A DNA stretch of 42,518 bases from an uncultured Clostridia bacterium (GTDB lineage: Bacteria; Bacillota; Clostridia; Christensenellales; Borkfalkiaceae): positions 1 to 42,518 of the forward strand of contig CALVHO010000020.1 of assembly GCA_944328445.1 (NCBI GenBank), in the 5' to 3' direction. Position numbers and translations under genes: made by a program. Every line of letters starts with the position of its first letter. Position 1 is the first letter of the stretch. Positions 1 through 8,414 of this stretch are shown in pieces. The notes below the pieces were generated by a model. It searched no databases. It was not told the origin of the DNA and was given only the letters and a program-made list of their open reading frames with translations.

Positions 1-1133
1 TCGCCCTTGTCTATCACGATATCGTTGAAGCCGCCCGTGATCTCGGCGAGGGTGAACGTTGTTTCCACATTCTGCCCGGTGGTGGGCAGGATCTTCAACC
101 GCCCGGCGGCAAGGTCTGCCCAGATCGCATCGCCCGCTTCGGGCTCTGACGGCTTCCCTCGGTTGTCTTTATACCATGTCCGCAGCGTCCATTCGCCGTC
201 TGTGGAGGTATATGTGGTAGTATACTCCTGTTTTCCCAGCCCCAGCCAGCCGGCAAGGTTATTGCCGTATTCGACCTTGTGGCGCAACGTGATGTAGTCG
301 AACGCCGCCAGCGTTTTCAGGCTTTCAGACTCGACTGTAAAGGACGGCCAGGAGCCCTTGAACGTCGACGTGATGGCGGTGTACGCGCCGTCCTCTTTCG
401 TCGTCACTTCGTACGGCATATTGCTGCCGCCGAGCACGGAGGCCGTGTACCACGCCTCGCCAAAGGTGAGCGAGCCGTAAGGCGCAAGCGGGATGATCTC
501 GATGACGACGTCTCGCTCGTTTTTGAGCCCGGCGTTGTCCTCCGCGCTGATGTGGACGGTGACCTCTTTCACGGCCTCGTCGGTGATGTACAGGCGGGTC
601 GTAGCCGCGTCGAACTGCCCTTCCCGCAAGGCGGCGGGCGTTTCGGCGGTGGTATCCTGTACGGTGAACACCGCCTGCTTGATGCCCGATTTGTCCTTGA
701 ACGAGACGTTCTCGGACAAGACGAGCGCGCTTTCCATTTTCAGCGTGGCGGGAAGTTTGGACGCGATGACGGGCTTGGTCGTATCCTTGCTGGTCAGCGC
801 CGTCGATTTGCTCTGCGTGCTGCCTTCGTACGAGGCTGTGTACGTGATGGTGTACACGCCCACGTTTTCCAGGTACACTTTGGTGCCGTCGTGCGCGACG
901 GCTTTGTCTGCAAAGGTCACCGCCACGCTGAGGTCTGCCTTGTTGCCTTCACAGAGCACTGCGGGCGTTTCAAACACGTATTCGGTGCCCGCTTCCGCCT
1001 CCGCGCTCTCCTTTACGGTAAAGCCCGTAAATTCCTTTTGCTCTTCCCCGCCCTTGTCGCAGGCGGCGAAAAACGCCGCCGCGCACACGAGCGCGATCAA
1101 AGACAAGATCGCAACGAGAAAACTTTTTTTCAT
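1..1133 (-). CDS. Secreted lipoprotein with Ig-like/beta-sandwich regions (3' end cut by window)
   Basis: The gene reads from an ATG at 1133 to beyond the left edge, so about 377 residues are visible and the C-terminus is missing. The N-terminus is a lipoprotein signal peptide: KK, a hydrophobic stretch, then a lipobox ending FFAAC with Cys25. A GGGGG ribosome binding site lies about 8 bases upstream. The mature part is acidic and beta-rich, with segments resembling bacterial Ig-like repeats (roughly residues 45-190) followed by a second region that may be a carbohydrate-binding sandwich. It follows the 394-residue lipoprotein by 21 bases and is probably the downstream end of the sugar-uptake operon. 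I do not recognise a catalytic domain in the visible part. An extracellular glycan-binding or adhesion role is inference from context. Confidence 0.75.
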   Translation of the reverse strand, partial: MKKSFLVAILSLIALVCAAAFFAACDKGGEEQKEFTGFTVKESAEAEAGTEYVFETPAVLCEGNKADLSVAVTFADKAVAHDGTKVYLENVGVYTITYTASYEGSTQSKSTALTSKDTTKPVIASKLPATLKMESALVLSENVSFKDKSGIKQAVFTVQDTTAETPAALREGQFDAATTRLYITDEAVKEVTVHISAEDNAGLKNERDVVIEIIPLAPYGSLTFGEAWYTASVLGGSNMPYEVTTKEDGAYTAITSTFKGSWPSFTVESESLKTLAAFDYITLRHKVEYGNNLAGWLGLGKQEYTTTYTSTDGEWTLRTWYKDNRGKPSEPEAGDAIWADLAAGRLKILPTTGQNVETTFTLAEITGGFNDIVIDKG

Positions 1134-1154
1134 GATCGTATTCCCCCTATAAAT

Positions 1155-2339
1155 TTAGGACAAGCCCCACTGATCCACCGTCTGCGCGCCTGCGGGGAGC
1201 GAGGAAACGATGCGGAAGTTATCCAGATACACGTCTCCGTAGGTCGTCCCGTACAGGTCGATCTCGAGGTTGTCGAAGAACGCAGGAGCCTTTTCAAACG
1301 GCATGCACAGCGTATGCCACTCCTCGTCCGCCGTCCAGTTGACCTTCTGTCCGTTGATGTAGCTGCCCGACGAAGAGGAGACGAGGCGAGGGACCGCCCA
1401 CAGCGCCGCGCCGTTCCAGCCGCACCGGTAATCGAAGGCGATGTACGAGCCTTCCGCCACCGTGGAGAAGTTGAATTCGCTCAAATATTTGGCGGAAATG
1501 CCGAACTTGCCGTTCATGGTGACGGGTTCGCCGTCCTCCACGCCCTGGCGTTCGAGCGCGACGTAGCGGTACCCTTCCGACGCGAAATCGACGTCCGTCT
1601 TGGTCACCGCCTTGGTCTTGGTGCCCGTCATGTAGATCACGAAGCTCTCGTACGCCTTTTCAAAGGTCAAAAAGTTCATGTTGGTGCTGTCTACCTCGGG
1701 CGCGGTGAACGCCTGCGTGCCGTAGTGCAGGACCATGTTGTCGAAATACACGCAAGGGTCGGTGCCCGTGATGTTGATGTTGACGTGCGTGGGCCCGTCG
1801 ATGCCGAGCGCATAGAAGATCTCGTACCCGTTCACGGTATACGTGACGGTCGCCTTCTGCCCCGCGCCCACCGTCGTGAGCTGCGCGTTGGAGTTCATGA
1901 CGCTCGCCTTTTTCTGCATGATGGACGTTGCCAGCGTGATCTCGCCCGCGGACGCATTGTACACGTCGTACGTGATGCGTTGCAGTTTGGAAAAATCCCT
2001 GTAATTTTTGGTGCCCGCCAGATCATACAGCGGAACGCCGAACGTGTTCGCCGTGACGGTGCCCGCTTTGACGGGGTCGGCGGTGTAGCACACGGCTTTG
2101 CTGCCGTCGGTCACATAGGTCTTGTCGTCGCTGAAACCGAAACGGAACGCGCCGCTGTAATAGAAATCATACACCTCGGCATACGACTCAAAGGAATTGA
2201 GGAGCACGTTCGAGGGCTGCTCGGGAGCGGGCTGCTCCTCCTCGCCCTTGTCGCACGCCGCCAAAACGGCGAAGGAGAAGGCGAGGCAAAGGAGCAGGGC
2301 CACCAGCACATACATCTTCCTGCGGATATTTTTCATCAT
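1155..2339 (-). CDS. Lipoprotein with two putative carbohydrate-binding beta-sandwich domains
   Basis: This is a 394-residue protein. The signal peptide ends in a lipobox LAAC (Cys29), so it should be anchored on the outer face of the membrane. The mature part seems to hold two similar modules, about residues 42-210 and 215-385. Each ends in a strand of the form V-Y-(F/L)-D-N-(M/F), a pattern common at the end of galactose-binding-like and CBM jelly rolls. The second module has aromatic residues (around the sequence DYRCGWNGAALW) that could contact sugar. A GGGAGGG ribosome binding site precedes tandem ATGs at 2339 and 2336, and either could be used. It sits 13 bases after the DUF4091 gene in the same operon. 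Glycan binding is inferred, and no family was firmly recognised. Confidence 0.72.
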   Translation of the reverse strand: MMKNIRRKMYVLVALLLCLAFSFAVLAACDKGEEEQPAPEQPSNVLLNSFESYAEVYDFYYSGAFRFGFSDDKTYVTDGSKAVCYTADPVKAGTVTANTFGVPLYDLAGTKNYRDFSKLQRITYDVYNASAGEITLATSIMQKKASVMNSNAQLTTVGAGQKATVTYTVNGYEIFYALGIDGPTHVNINITGTDPCVYFDNMVLHYGTQAFTAPEVDSTNMNFLTFEKAYESFVIYMTGTKTKAVTKTDVDFASEGYRYVALERQGVEDGEPVTMNGKFGISAKYLSEFNFSTVAEGSYIAFDYRCGWNGAALWAVPRLVSSSSGSYINGQKVNWTADEEWHTLCMPFEKAPAFFDNLEIDLYGTTYGDVYLDNFRIVSSLPAGAQTVDQWGLS

Positions 2340-2352
2340 TCTTCCCTCCCTG

Positions 2353-4827
2353 TCAGTCCGTCACGTAAACGCCCGTGCAGCGGACGGTGTAGCTTTGGGC
2401 ATCCGTCAGGGAAAGCACTTTGAAGCGCACGCCCGTCAGGGTGCGGATGGATCCCCAGCGGACGAGGTCCGGCCTGTTCACGTACAGCGTGCCGTACCCT
2501 TGGCCCAATACGATGTCCGATACAAACGTGGTGCGTTTGTCCGTGCCGACGAACCAGCATTCGACGAGCAGCTTATCGCTTGTAGGGTTGTACAGCGTTG
2601 CCGCGAGGCTGCCCGTTTCCGCGCTGATGCTGCCCGCCTCCGCCGCGAAGGTGAAGTCGAAATTGCGAAGCTCCGCGGGCGTTTCTTCGTCTACGGCAAA
2701 GGCAAATTCCAGCCCGCCGCTCTCAGAAACGCTCGCCGTTCCGCCGCGCACGGTGACGCCGTCTGTGCCGCTCACGTTAAACAGCGAACGCGCCTTGCCC
2801 TGCACGATCAGCGTGAACGTGAGGCCCGACGATGTGCTGACTGCGATGTTGCCGCCGTTTTGGGTCAGATCCTGCGCGATCACGGCTTCGGCCTTGGCGC
2901 CTTCCGCCGTTTTGATCTTTTCCTCGCCCGTGGCTTTTACCGTCAGTTTTGCCTGCGCGTTCTGCTCGGTGTAATCGATGACGAACACGCCCTTTTTCGC
3001 GAGCAGGATCAGGTTGATGACCTGTTCACGCTGCGCCGCGAAGAGAGAGCCGTCCTCGGTGATGCGGTTGTCGTTGTACAAAGAATCGAAAATTTTGTCC
3101 AGCACGGCGTCCGCACTGTACCCCGCGGCGGTGTACAGCTCGTTCAGGAGATAGAAGTACTCGTACTCCTCGCTCGCGTCGCGGTACTGGTGCGCGCGGA
3201 TGGAGGCGACGGGCGTATCCAGCCCGTAGGTCACGCCGGGGTAGAACAGGAAGCCGTCTCCGTTGCCGTTCGAGATGCGCAGCGCCACTTTGTACGGGTC
3301 GCACGGCTCGCTGGTGTTGGCGCCGACGGCGGCGTTCCACGTCGTCTGCACGTACTGCGCCACTTCCCAGATGAGATACCCCTTCGCGCCGGTGTTGTAG
3401 GTGTACCACGAAGAGAGGCGCTGTTCGAGCGGCTCGCTGTCGATGCGGTTGCCGAAGGCGGCGCCGCCCGCGGCATACCACCAGTTGCCGCTCGTCTCTT
3501 CGTCCGTCCAGTTTTCCAGCACGTCGAGCTGCTTTGCCGTTTCGGTGCTCGAAGTGGGCACGCAGAACTGCTTCGTCACGGTGTTGTCCAAACGCTCGTC
3601 GGGCGGGGTCGCCACATAGTTGCCCACGAGCCGCATGCTCTTTTCGAGAGAGGTCAAAAAGCCTTCGGGCAGAGCGGCGAGGTCTTCTGCGGTCAGCTTT
3701 GTCCCCGCCTTGGCGTTGATGTCTTCAACGTCGCCCTCTTTGATGATGTCCGCCCAGTATTCCTTCCTCGTTTCGTAGCCCGCGCAGACCGCCTTGACCT
3801 TATCCCACGTGTTGTTGTAGTGCGGCTCGTCGATGAAGCCCATATAGCAGCCGGACTTTGCGAGATAGTCGTACTCATCCTGCACGGACGCGGCGATCAG
3901 GCGGGAGATGTAGGTATCGAAGGTATTATAATCGATGCCCTTGCTCGCATCATAAGCGGAAGGCAGGTTGATCTGCGCGAGGTAGGTATCCTTTTCCCCG
4001 AGCAGCGGTTTGCCGTTTTCGTCGCGCAGGTTGGGGTTGGTGTACTTGCGCACGTTTTCCAGCCACACGTCGGGGTCGGACGTGCCGATGTTCATGCTGT
4101 GCGTGCTCGCGCGGAAGGAGGCGATCGCCTCAAAATACGTCTGCGTCATCGCCGCCGTCGAATCGAGCTCGCCGAAGGCGCGCAGGCCGTTGATCCAGTC
4201 CGTCTGCAAGTGCGATTCCTGGCTGACGTCGAAATCGTACACCGTGACGCTCGCGGGGATGGCGTACGCTTCCCCGTCGATGGTGAGGGTGAACTCGCCC
4301 TTGTATTCGCCCGCGGCAGCAGCGCGGGGAATGAACGTTTCGATGTAGATGCCCTGGTTTTTGCCCGCCTCTACCTTGTTTTCGCCGTAGGCCACGGCGG
4401 TATCGAAGGGCAGAAGCGCGTCGCTGTACCAGCCCGTGCCCGTGGAGAGCTCGGAAGGCGAAGAGCTGACTTCGATGTACTTTTCGTTGTACACGTCGAT
4501 GTAGCTCTTGTCGATCACGGCGTCACCGCATTTGAGGTCGGAAACTTCCAGGTCGTAGGCGCTCACGGGGGCATCGGACGCGGCCGTGATAACGAGCTGC
4601 GCCGCCTCGTACTCTCCCCTGCCGCCAAAGACGCGGTATTCCGCCGCGCCCTTGAAGGCGTCATCATACACCTCGTCCTGCATGACGTGCGTCGTGGAAT
4701 CTTTGGACCAGACCGAAAGCCCGGTCGCAGACGGCTGCTCGCCCTGCGGACCATCACCGCTGTTGCACGCGGCAAGCAGCGTGCAACAGCAAAGCATCAT
4801 TGCGATCAAGATAGCGATCTTTCTCAT
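2353..4827 (-). CDS. DUF4091 / GH123-like secreted glycoside hydrolase-type lipoprotein
   Basis: The protein is about 824 residues. I chose the ATG at 4827 because the AGGAGG site is 5 bases upstream; the GTG at 4830 is too close to it. Signal peptide and lipobox LAAC (Cys21) indicate a surface lipoprotein. An N-terminal beta domain carries the segment GRGEYEAAQLVI, typical of proteins with a DUF4091 domain. A long central region with FIDEPHYNN (acidic pair in a barrel-like setting) and a later GYLIWEVAQYVQTTW stretch match the GH123/DUF4091 barrel. The last ~170 residues form extra beta modules. Known GH123 enzymes release N-acetylgalactosamine using substrate-assisted catalysis, but many DUF4091 proteins are uncharacterised, so the substrate here is unknown. 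It follows the binding-protein gene and probably processes the glycan whose fragments the transporter imports. Confidence 0.75.
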   Translation of the reverse strand: MRKIAILIAMMLCCCTLLAACNSGDGPQGEQPSATGLSVWSKDSTTHVMQDEVYDDAFKGAAEYRVFGGRGEYEAAQLVITAASDAPVSAYDLEVSDLKCGDAVIDKSYIDVYNEKYIEVSSSPSELSTGTGWYSDALLPFDTAVAYGENKVEAGKNQGIYIETFIPRAAAAGEYKGEFTLTIDGEAYAIPASVTVYDFDVSQESHLQTDWINGLRAFGELDSTAAMTQTYFEAIASFRASTHSMNIGTSDPDVWLENVRKYTNPNLRDENGKPLLGEKDTYLAQINLPSAYDASKGIDYNTFDTYISRLIAASVQDEYDYLAKSGCYMGFIDEPHYNNTWDKVKAVCAGYETRKEYWADIIKEGDVEDINAKAGTKLTAEDLAALPEGFLTSLEKSMRLVGNYVATPPDERLDNTVTKQFCVPTSSTETAKQLDVLENWTDEETSGNWWYAAGGAAFGNRIDSEPLEQRLSSWYTYNTGAKGYLIWEVAQYVQTTWNAAVGANTSEPCDPYKVALRISNGNGDGFLFYPGVTYGLDTPVASIRAHQYRDASEEYEYFYLLNELYTAAGYSADAVLDKIFDSLYNDNRITEDGSLFAAQREQVINLILLAKKGVFVIDYTEQNAQAKLTVKATGEEKIKTAEGAKAEAVIAQDLTQNGGNIAVSTSSGLTFTLIVQGKARSLFNVSGTDGVTVRGGTASVSESGGLEFAFAVDEETPAELRNFDFTFAAEAGSISAETGSLAATLYNPTSDKLLVECWFVGTDKRTTFVSDIVLGQGYGTLYVNRPDLVRWGSIRTLTGVRFKVLSLTDAQSYTVRCTGVYVTD

Positions 4828-4848
4828 CACATCCTCCTTTTTCTTTTT

Positions 4849-6513
4849 TTACAAAAGGTCTGCCATCTTCATGATTTCCAAAAAGTCTTCTTTGTCCAGC
4901 GAATTGTTCTCGAAATACTTTTCGGGGGAGATGTAGTTCGGATCCCCTTCCCGGTACGAGAAGAATTTGACGTTGGACATCGGGGTGGGCAGGCCGCTCA
5001 CCCTCCAATTCACCGTGGAAGAGTGTTGGATGGCGGTGCCTTCGTCCGCGATCTTCCAGATGTCTTTTTCAAACTGCGTGGCGGAGGCGTAACCGTCCCA
5101 GGACGCCATGTCGAACTTGACGGGGAGCGATCCGCCCTGCGAATCGTTCATGAACACTTTGATGCCCTCGTCGCTGAACATCAGGCGGATGAACTTTTTG
5201 GCGAGGTCTTTGGCGGTCGCGTACGCGGGGATGACCATCGTGTGCCCGCCGCCGAGCGAGGTGTAGCAGCTGCGCGCGTCGGCGACGCGCGCGGCGTCTT
5301 CCGCCGTTGCGGCGACGTTCTGCCCGCCGTAGGAAACGGAGGGAAGATCCCCCTGCATGCCGCCGTCGACATAGTCGACCAGTTTGGAAAGGAGCTCGTC
5401 GCAGGCCTCTAAGCCCTGCTTGCAGGCGGGGTCGGCACACGCCGCCTGGTAATCGGCCTTGGCGGGCAGGATCTTGCTCCAATACGAAAGCTGGTCGGAC
5501 AGCGCCGAGATCACGGGGAACTTCATCATGCCGGACTCGTAGATCTTGCCGCCCGCGTTCGCCTCCTCGATCGTCTGCGCCATTTCGCTGTCGAACCAGT
5601 CGCCGTTGATGGACATCGCGCCCTCGCCCGAGATCAGCCTGCCCTGCGCGCGCTCATAGCCGTCTTCGGTCACATACGGGTTCATACGCCCGTACGTGGG
5701 GTTCTCGACTTGGTTCATCACCTGCATCGTATACAAACTTGCCTTGGAACCGTATTCGGCGGAGTAGTTGACCCAGTCGTCCTCCGTCGTGGGGTTGAAG
5801 TAGTCGTAATACTCGTCGCTGCCCAGATACTGCGCAAACAGCGTGTGGGTCATGTAGTCGATGTAGCCCGTCGTGCCCTCGTTTTCAAACGGGACTTTGC
5901 CCGCCGCGATGATCGCATCGCACAGGTCGAGCAGCTCGTCCGTCGTGTTCGGGTCGGTATCCCAGCCGTTTTGCTCGAACATGACGCGGTTGTAGACGAT
6001 GCCCAGCGTGCCCGTCGCGTACGGGATCACGAAATCGCGGTAGGAATACGTGCCGTCCGGCATCTGCACTTCCACCGCCGTGGCGTTGAGGAAATTGTCC
6101 CGGAATTTGCCGCGCAGCGTGTTGCCGTCGGCGTCCTTCTCGTCGAGAAAATCGGTCATATCTTCGATGGCGTAATCGTAGCCCGCGACGCCGTTTTTGC
6201 CCTGCATGACCAGCTCGCCCCAGTCTTCGAGGGAGATGAACAGGTCGGCAGACGTGGCCTGCGGCCCCGCCGTGACCTTGTTGCGCGCCAGTTCGACGCC
6301 CGTCTCGGCTTCCAGATACACCTTTGCGCCCGGGTTCTGCTCCTCAAAGATCGGGATCAGGTCCTCCACCCACTTGCTGCCGTAGCCGCCGACGGTCATG
6401 TAAATTTCCAAAGAATTTTCATCGTCGGGCGTCTTGCCTTTGCAGCCCGCGAACGCGAACACAGACGCGAGCGCGCACAGGGCAGCAGTCAAAATGCATG
6501 CCAGTTTTTTCAT
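4849..6513 (-). CDS. ABC transporter extracellular solute-binding lipoprotein (sugar type, family 1)
   Basis: This is a 554-residue protein with a lipoprotein signal peptide (lipobox FAGC, Cys24). The start is supported by a purine-rich AAGGAGAAGGAAGG site directly upstream. After the signal it begins with EIYMTVGGYGSKWVEDLIPIFEEQNPG, the usual first strand and helix of family 1 sugar-binding proteins that pull down an extended ligand. Motifs such as GEGAMSINGDWF and a C-terminal region with AKKFIRLMFSDEGIKVFM agree with that family (MalE/LplA type). It should capture an oligosaccharide outside the cell and deliver it to the two permeases encoded just upstream in the operon. The length, above the common 400-450, fits the larger LplA-like group. 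The ligand cannot be told from sequence. Confidence 0.9.
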   Translation of the reverse strand: MKKLACILTAALCALASVFAFAGCKGKTPDDENSLEIYMTVGGYGSKWVEDLIPIFEEQNPGAKVYLEAETGVELARNKVTAGPQATSADLFISLEDWGELVMQGKNGVAGYDYAIEDMTDFLDEKDADGNTLRGKFRDNFLNATAVEVQMPDGTYSYRDFVIPYATGTLGIVYNRVMFEQNGWDTDPNTTDELLDLCDAIIAAGKVPFENEGTTGYIDYMTHTLFAQYLGSDEYYDYFNPTTEDDWVNYSAEYGSKASLYTMQVMNQVENPTYGRMNPYVTEDGYERAQGRLISGEGAMSINGDWFDSEMAQTIEEANAGGKIYESGMMKFPVISALSDQLSYWSKILPAKADYQAACADPACKQGLEACDELLSKLVDYVDGGMQGDLPSVSYGGQNVAATAEDAARVADARSCYTSLGGGHTMVIPAYATAKDLAKKFIRLMFSDEGIKVFMNDSQGGSLPVKFDMASWDGYASATQFEKDIWKIADEGTAIQHSSTVNWRVSGLPTPMSNVKFFSYREGDPNYISPEKYFENNSLDKEDFLEIMKMADLL

Positions 6514-6556
6514 CCTTCCTTCTCCTTACAATATTATTTTACGGAAAAATTCCGCT

Positions 6557-7492
6557 TTAACCTTTGAGTCCGCCCACAGACATGTTGTTCAAAAACACGC
6601 TCTGGAAGCAGCTGAAAATGATGATCACGGGGATGACGGTGACGATCGTGCCCGTGAAGTACATCGGGTAGTTCATGCCGTTTTTCATCGCCTGTTCGTA
6701 CAGGTACAGGCCCGTTGCCAGCCCGGGGAAGGACGGCAACGCGATGATGGGCGTCATGTAATCGTTCCAGCAATTCACGAAAGACACGACGGACAGCGCC
6801 GTGATCGGCCCGATCGCGAGCGGCATCATGATGCGGATAAAGATGAGGAAATCTCCCGCGCCGTCGATCTCGGCCGCCTCCATGTAGTCCTTCGGCAGGC
6901 CCTTGAAAAATGCGTACAGCATCAAAAACTGGAAGCCGCCGTAGCCGCCCGCAGACTTGATGATCATGAGCGGGGAATCGTAGATGCCCAGGGTAAACAG
7001 CTGTTTGTACGCCGCCGCACCCGCGCCGTAGACGGGGAACATCATGGTGAACATGATCACGCCGTAGATGATGTTTTTGGCTTTGAAATCGTACCGCGCC
7101 ACGACGTAGGAGACGACGCAGCCCATGAACACGCCGACGACGGTGTTGCCCACCGACCACCAGATGCTGTTGAAAAACATCATCAGAAAGTTGGTGCCGC
7201 GCACTTCAAAGACGGTGAACACTTCCAGGTAGTTTTTGAACAGCCAGCTTTTGGGCAGCAGCAGCGACGAATTGGAAATGTATTCGAAGTTGGTCTTCAA
7301 CGAATTGAGAAACAGCCAAACGAAGGGATAGATGAGCGAGGCGCTGTGCAGCACCAGGATGATAAACAGCACCGCAAACACCGCGATGAATGCGGGCGTC
7401 TTTTTGATGAGCTCCTTTTCCTTCGGCTTTTTGGAAAACAGTCTCTTCTTTTTGGCGCCGTCTGCATATACGTTCGTATTTTCAGTACTCAT
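6557..7492 (-). CDS. ABC sugar transporter permease, MalG/LplC type
   Basis: The 311-residue inner-membrane protein has about six hydrophobic segments after a charged N-terminal tail of some 30 residues. The cytoplasmic EAA loop is present: YMEAAEIDGAGDFLIFIRIMMP (E-A-A-x3-G-x9-I-x-x-x-P), the contact site for the transport ATPase. The loop and the N-terminal extension are typical of the second permease (MalG/LplC). Its start overlaps the end of the MalF-type gene by 11 bases, implying coupled translation. Downstream comes the solute-binding protein. No ATPase gene is present in the visible part of the operon; such transporters in Bacillota often share a general MsmX-like ATPase encoded elsewhere. 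Confidence 0.92.
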   Translation of the reverse strand: MSTENTNVYADGAKKKRLFSKKPKEKELIKKTPAFIAVFAVLFIILVLHSASLIYPFVWLFLNSLKTNFEYISNSSLLLPKSWLFKNYLEVFTVFEVRGTNFLMMFFNSIWWSVGNTVVGVFMGCVVSYVVARYDFKAKNIIYGVIMFTMMFPVYGAGAAAYKQLFTLGIYDSPLMIIKSAGGYGGFQFLMLYAFFKGLPKDYMEAAEIDGAGDFLIFIRIMMPLAIGPITALSVVSFVNCWNDYMTPIIALPSFPGLATGLYLYEQAMKNGMNYPMYFTGTIVTVIPVIIIFSCFQSVFLNNMSVGGLKG

Positions 7493-8393
7493 ATTCGCCT
7501 CCGATCTTGCCCGAGATCCACCGCGTGAAGAACACGAGAGGGATGCCTATGCAGGTGAAGATAAGCCCGATGGCCGCCGCCCGCGAGACCATCCCGTACA
7601 CCTTGTATTGCAGATACATCGAAAACCCGATGGTCATCGTGCCGTAATCGCCGTTCGTGAACAGGAGGATGGGCCCCTGCGCGTTGAAGATGGAGGCGAC
7701 GGAGAGGATGATCATCGTCGTCATCATCGGCCAGATCAGCGGCACGATGATCTTCGTCAGCTCTTTCCCGATCGTGATGCCGTCCAGCGAGGCGGATTCA
7801 AAGATCTCCTTCGGGATGCGGTTCATCGCGCTGCGGAAGAGAATGATGTTCAGGCCGTAACCCGTCCAGATCTGGTAGATGAGCAGCGAGATCATGGACG
7901 TGGAGTCCTGCGTGACGGGGTACACCCAGCGCTTGCCCATAGCGGCGTACATGAGGGCGATGGGCCCGTCCGAGCCGATAAAGTTTTTGTACACCGTCGT
8001 CATGACCGTGGGGGTGATGATGCAGGGAATGTACAGGCAGACCGTGAAAAACTTGTTCCCCGGAATGTTTTTATAAAACACGTACGCGAGCACCACCGCG
8101 ATGGGCAGCTCCACGAACATGTTCCAGGCAAAGAATATCAGCGTGTTCACGGTCGCTTCCGTCATGTCGAGGTAGGGATTGTCGGTAAACGACGTGAACA
8201 CCCAGCGAAGGTTTTCCAGCCCGATCCAACCCCCGACGTTGTTCTGAAAGACCAGAAGGATCGAATCGACGTTGACCCACACCCAAAAGACGGCAAAGTG
8301 GATGACGGGGATCGTCAGCATGGCGATGATGAACAGCCGCTTTTTTGCCTTGCGGTTGAGCGTGAGCTTACCTTTCTTGGCTACGTTCTCCAA
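7482..8393 (-). CDS. ABC sugar transporter permease, MalF/LplB type (TTG start)
   Basis: The 303-residue membrane protein has six predicted transmembrane segments and an EAA loop (FESASLDGITIGKELTKIIVPLIWP). It forms the transport channel together with the MalG-type permease encoded next. The start codon is TTG at 8391-8393. It is well supported by an AGGAGG site 9 bases upstream and by the first residues ENVAKKGKLTLNRKAKKR, a normal positively charged N-terminus. It follows the FAD oxidoreductase stop by 21 bases. Substrate is unknown, and oligosaccharide is the likely class. Confidence 0.92.
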   Translation of the reverse strand: MENVAKKGKLTLNRKAKKRLFIIAMLTIPVIHFAVFWVWVNVDSILLVFQNNVGGWIGLENLRWVFTSFTDNPYLDMTEATVNTLIFFAWNMFVELPIAVVLAYVFYKNIPGNKFFTVCLYIPCIITPTVMTTVYKNFIGSDGPIALMYAAMGKRWVYPVTQDSTSMISLLIYQIWTGYGLNIILFRSAMNRIPKEIFESASLDGITIGKELTKIIVPLIWPMMTTMIILSVASIFNAQGPILLFTNGDYGTMTIGFSMYLQYKVYGMVSRAAAIGLIFTCIGIPLVFFTRWISGKIGGEYEY

Positions 8394-8414
8394 TGTTACT
8401 TTCCTCCTTATTCG

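Noticed and set aside
279..5412. Long plus-strand open frames (714 and 1071 codons) opposite the sugar operon
   Set aside because: They are antisense to well-supported lipoprotein, DUF4091 and binding-protein genes, have Arg/Val/His/Asp-rich shadow composition and no ribosome binding sites. High GC makes such frames frequent.
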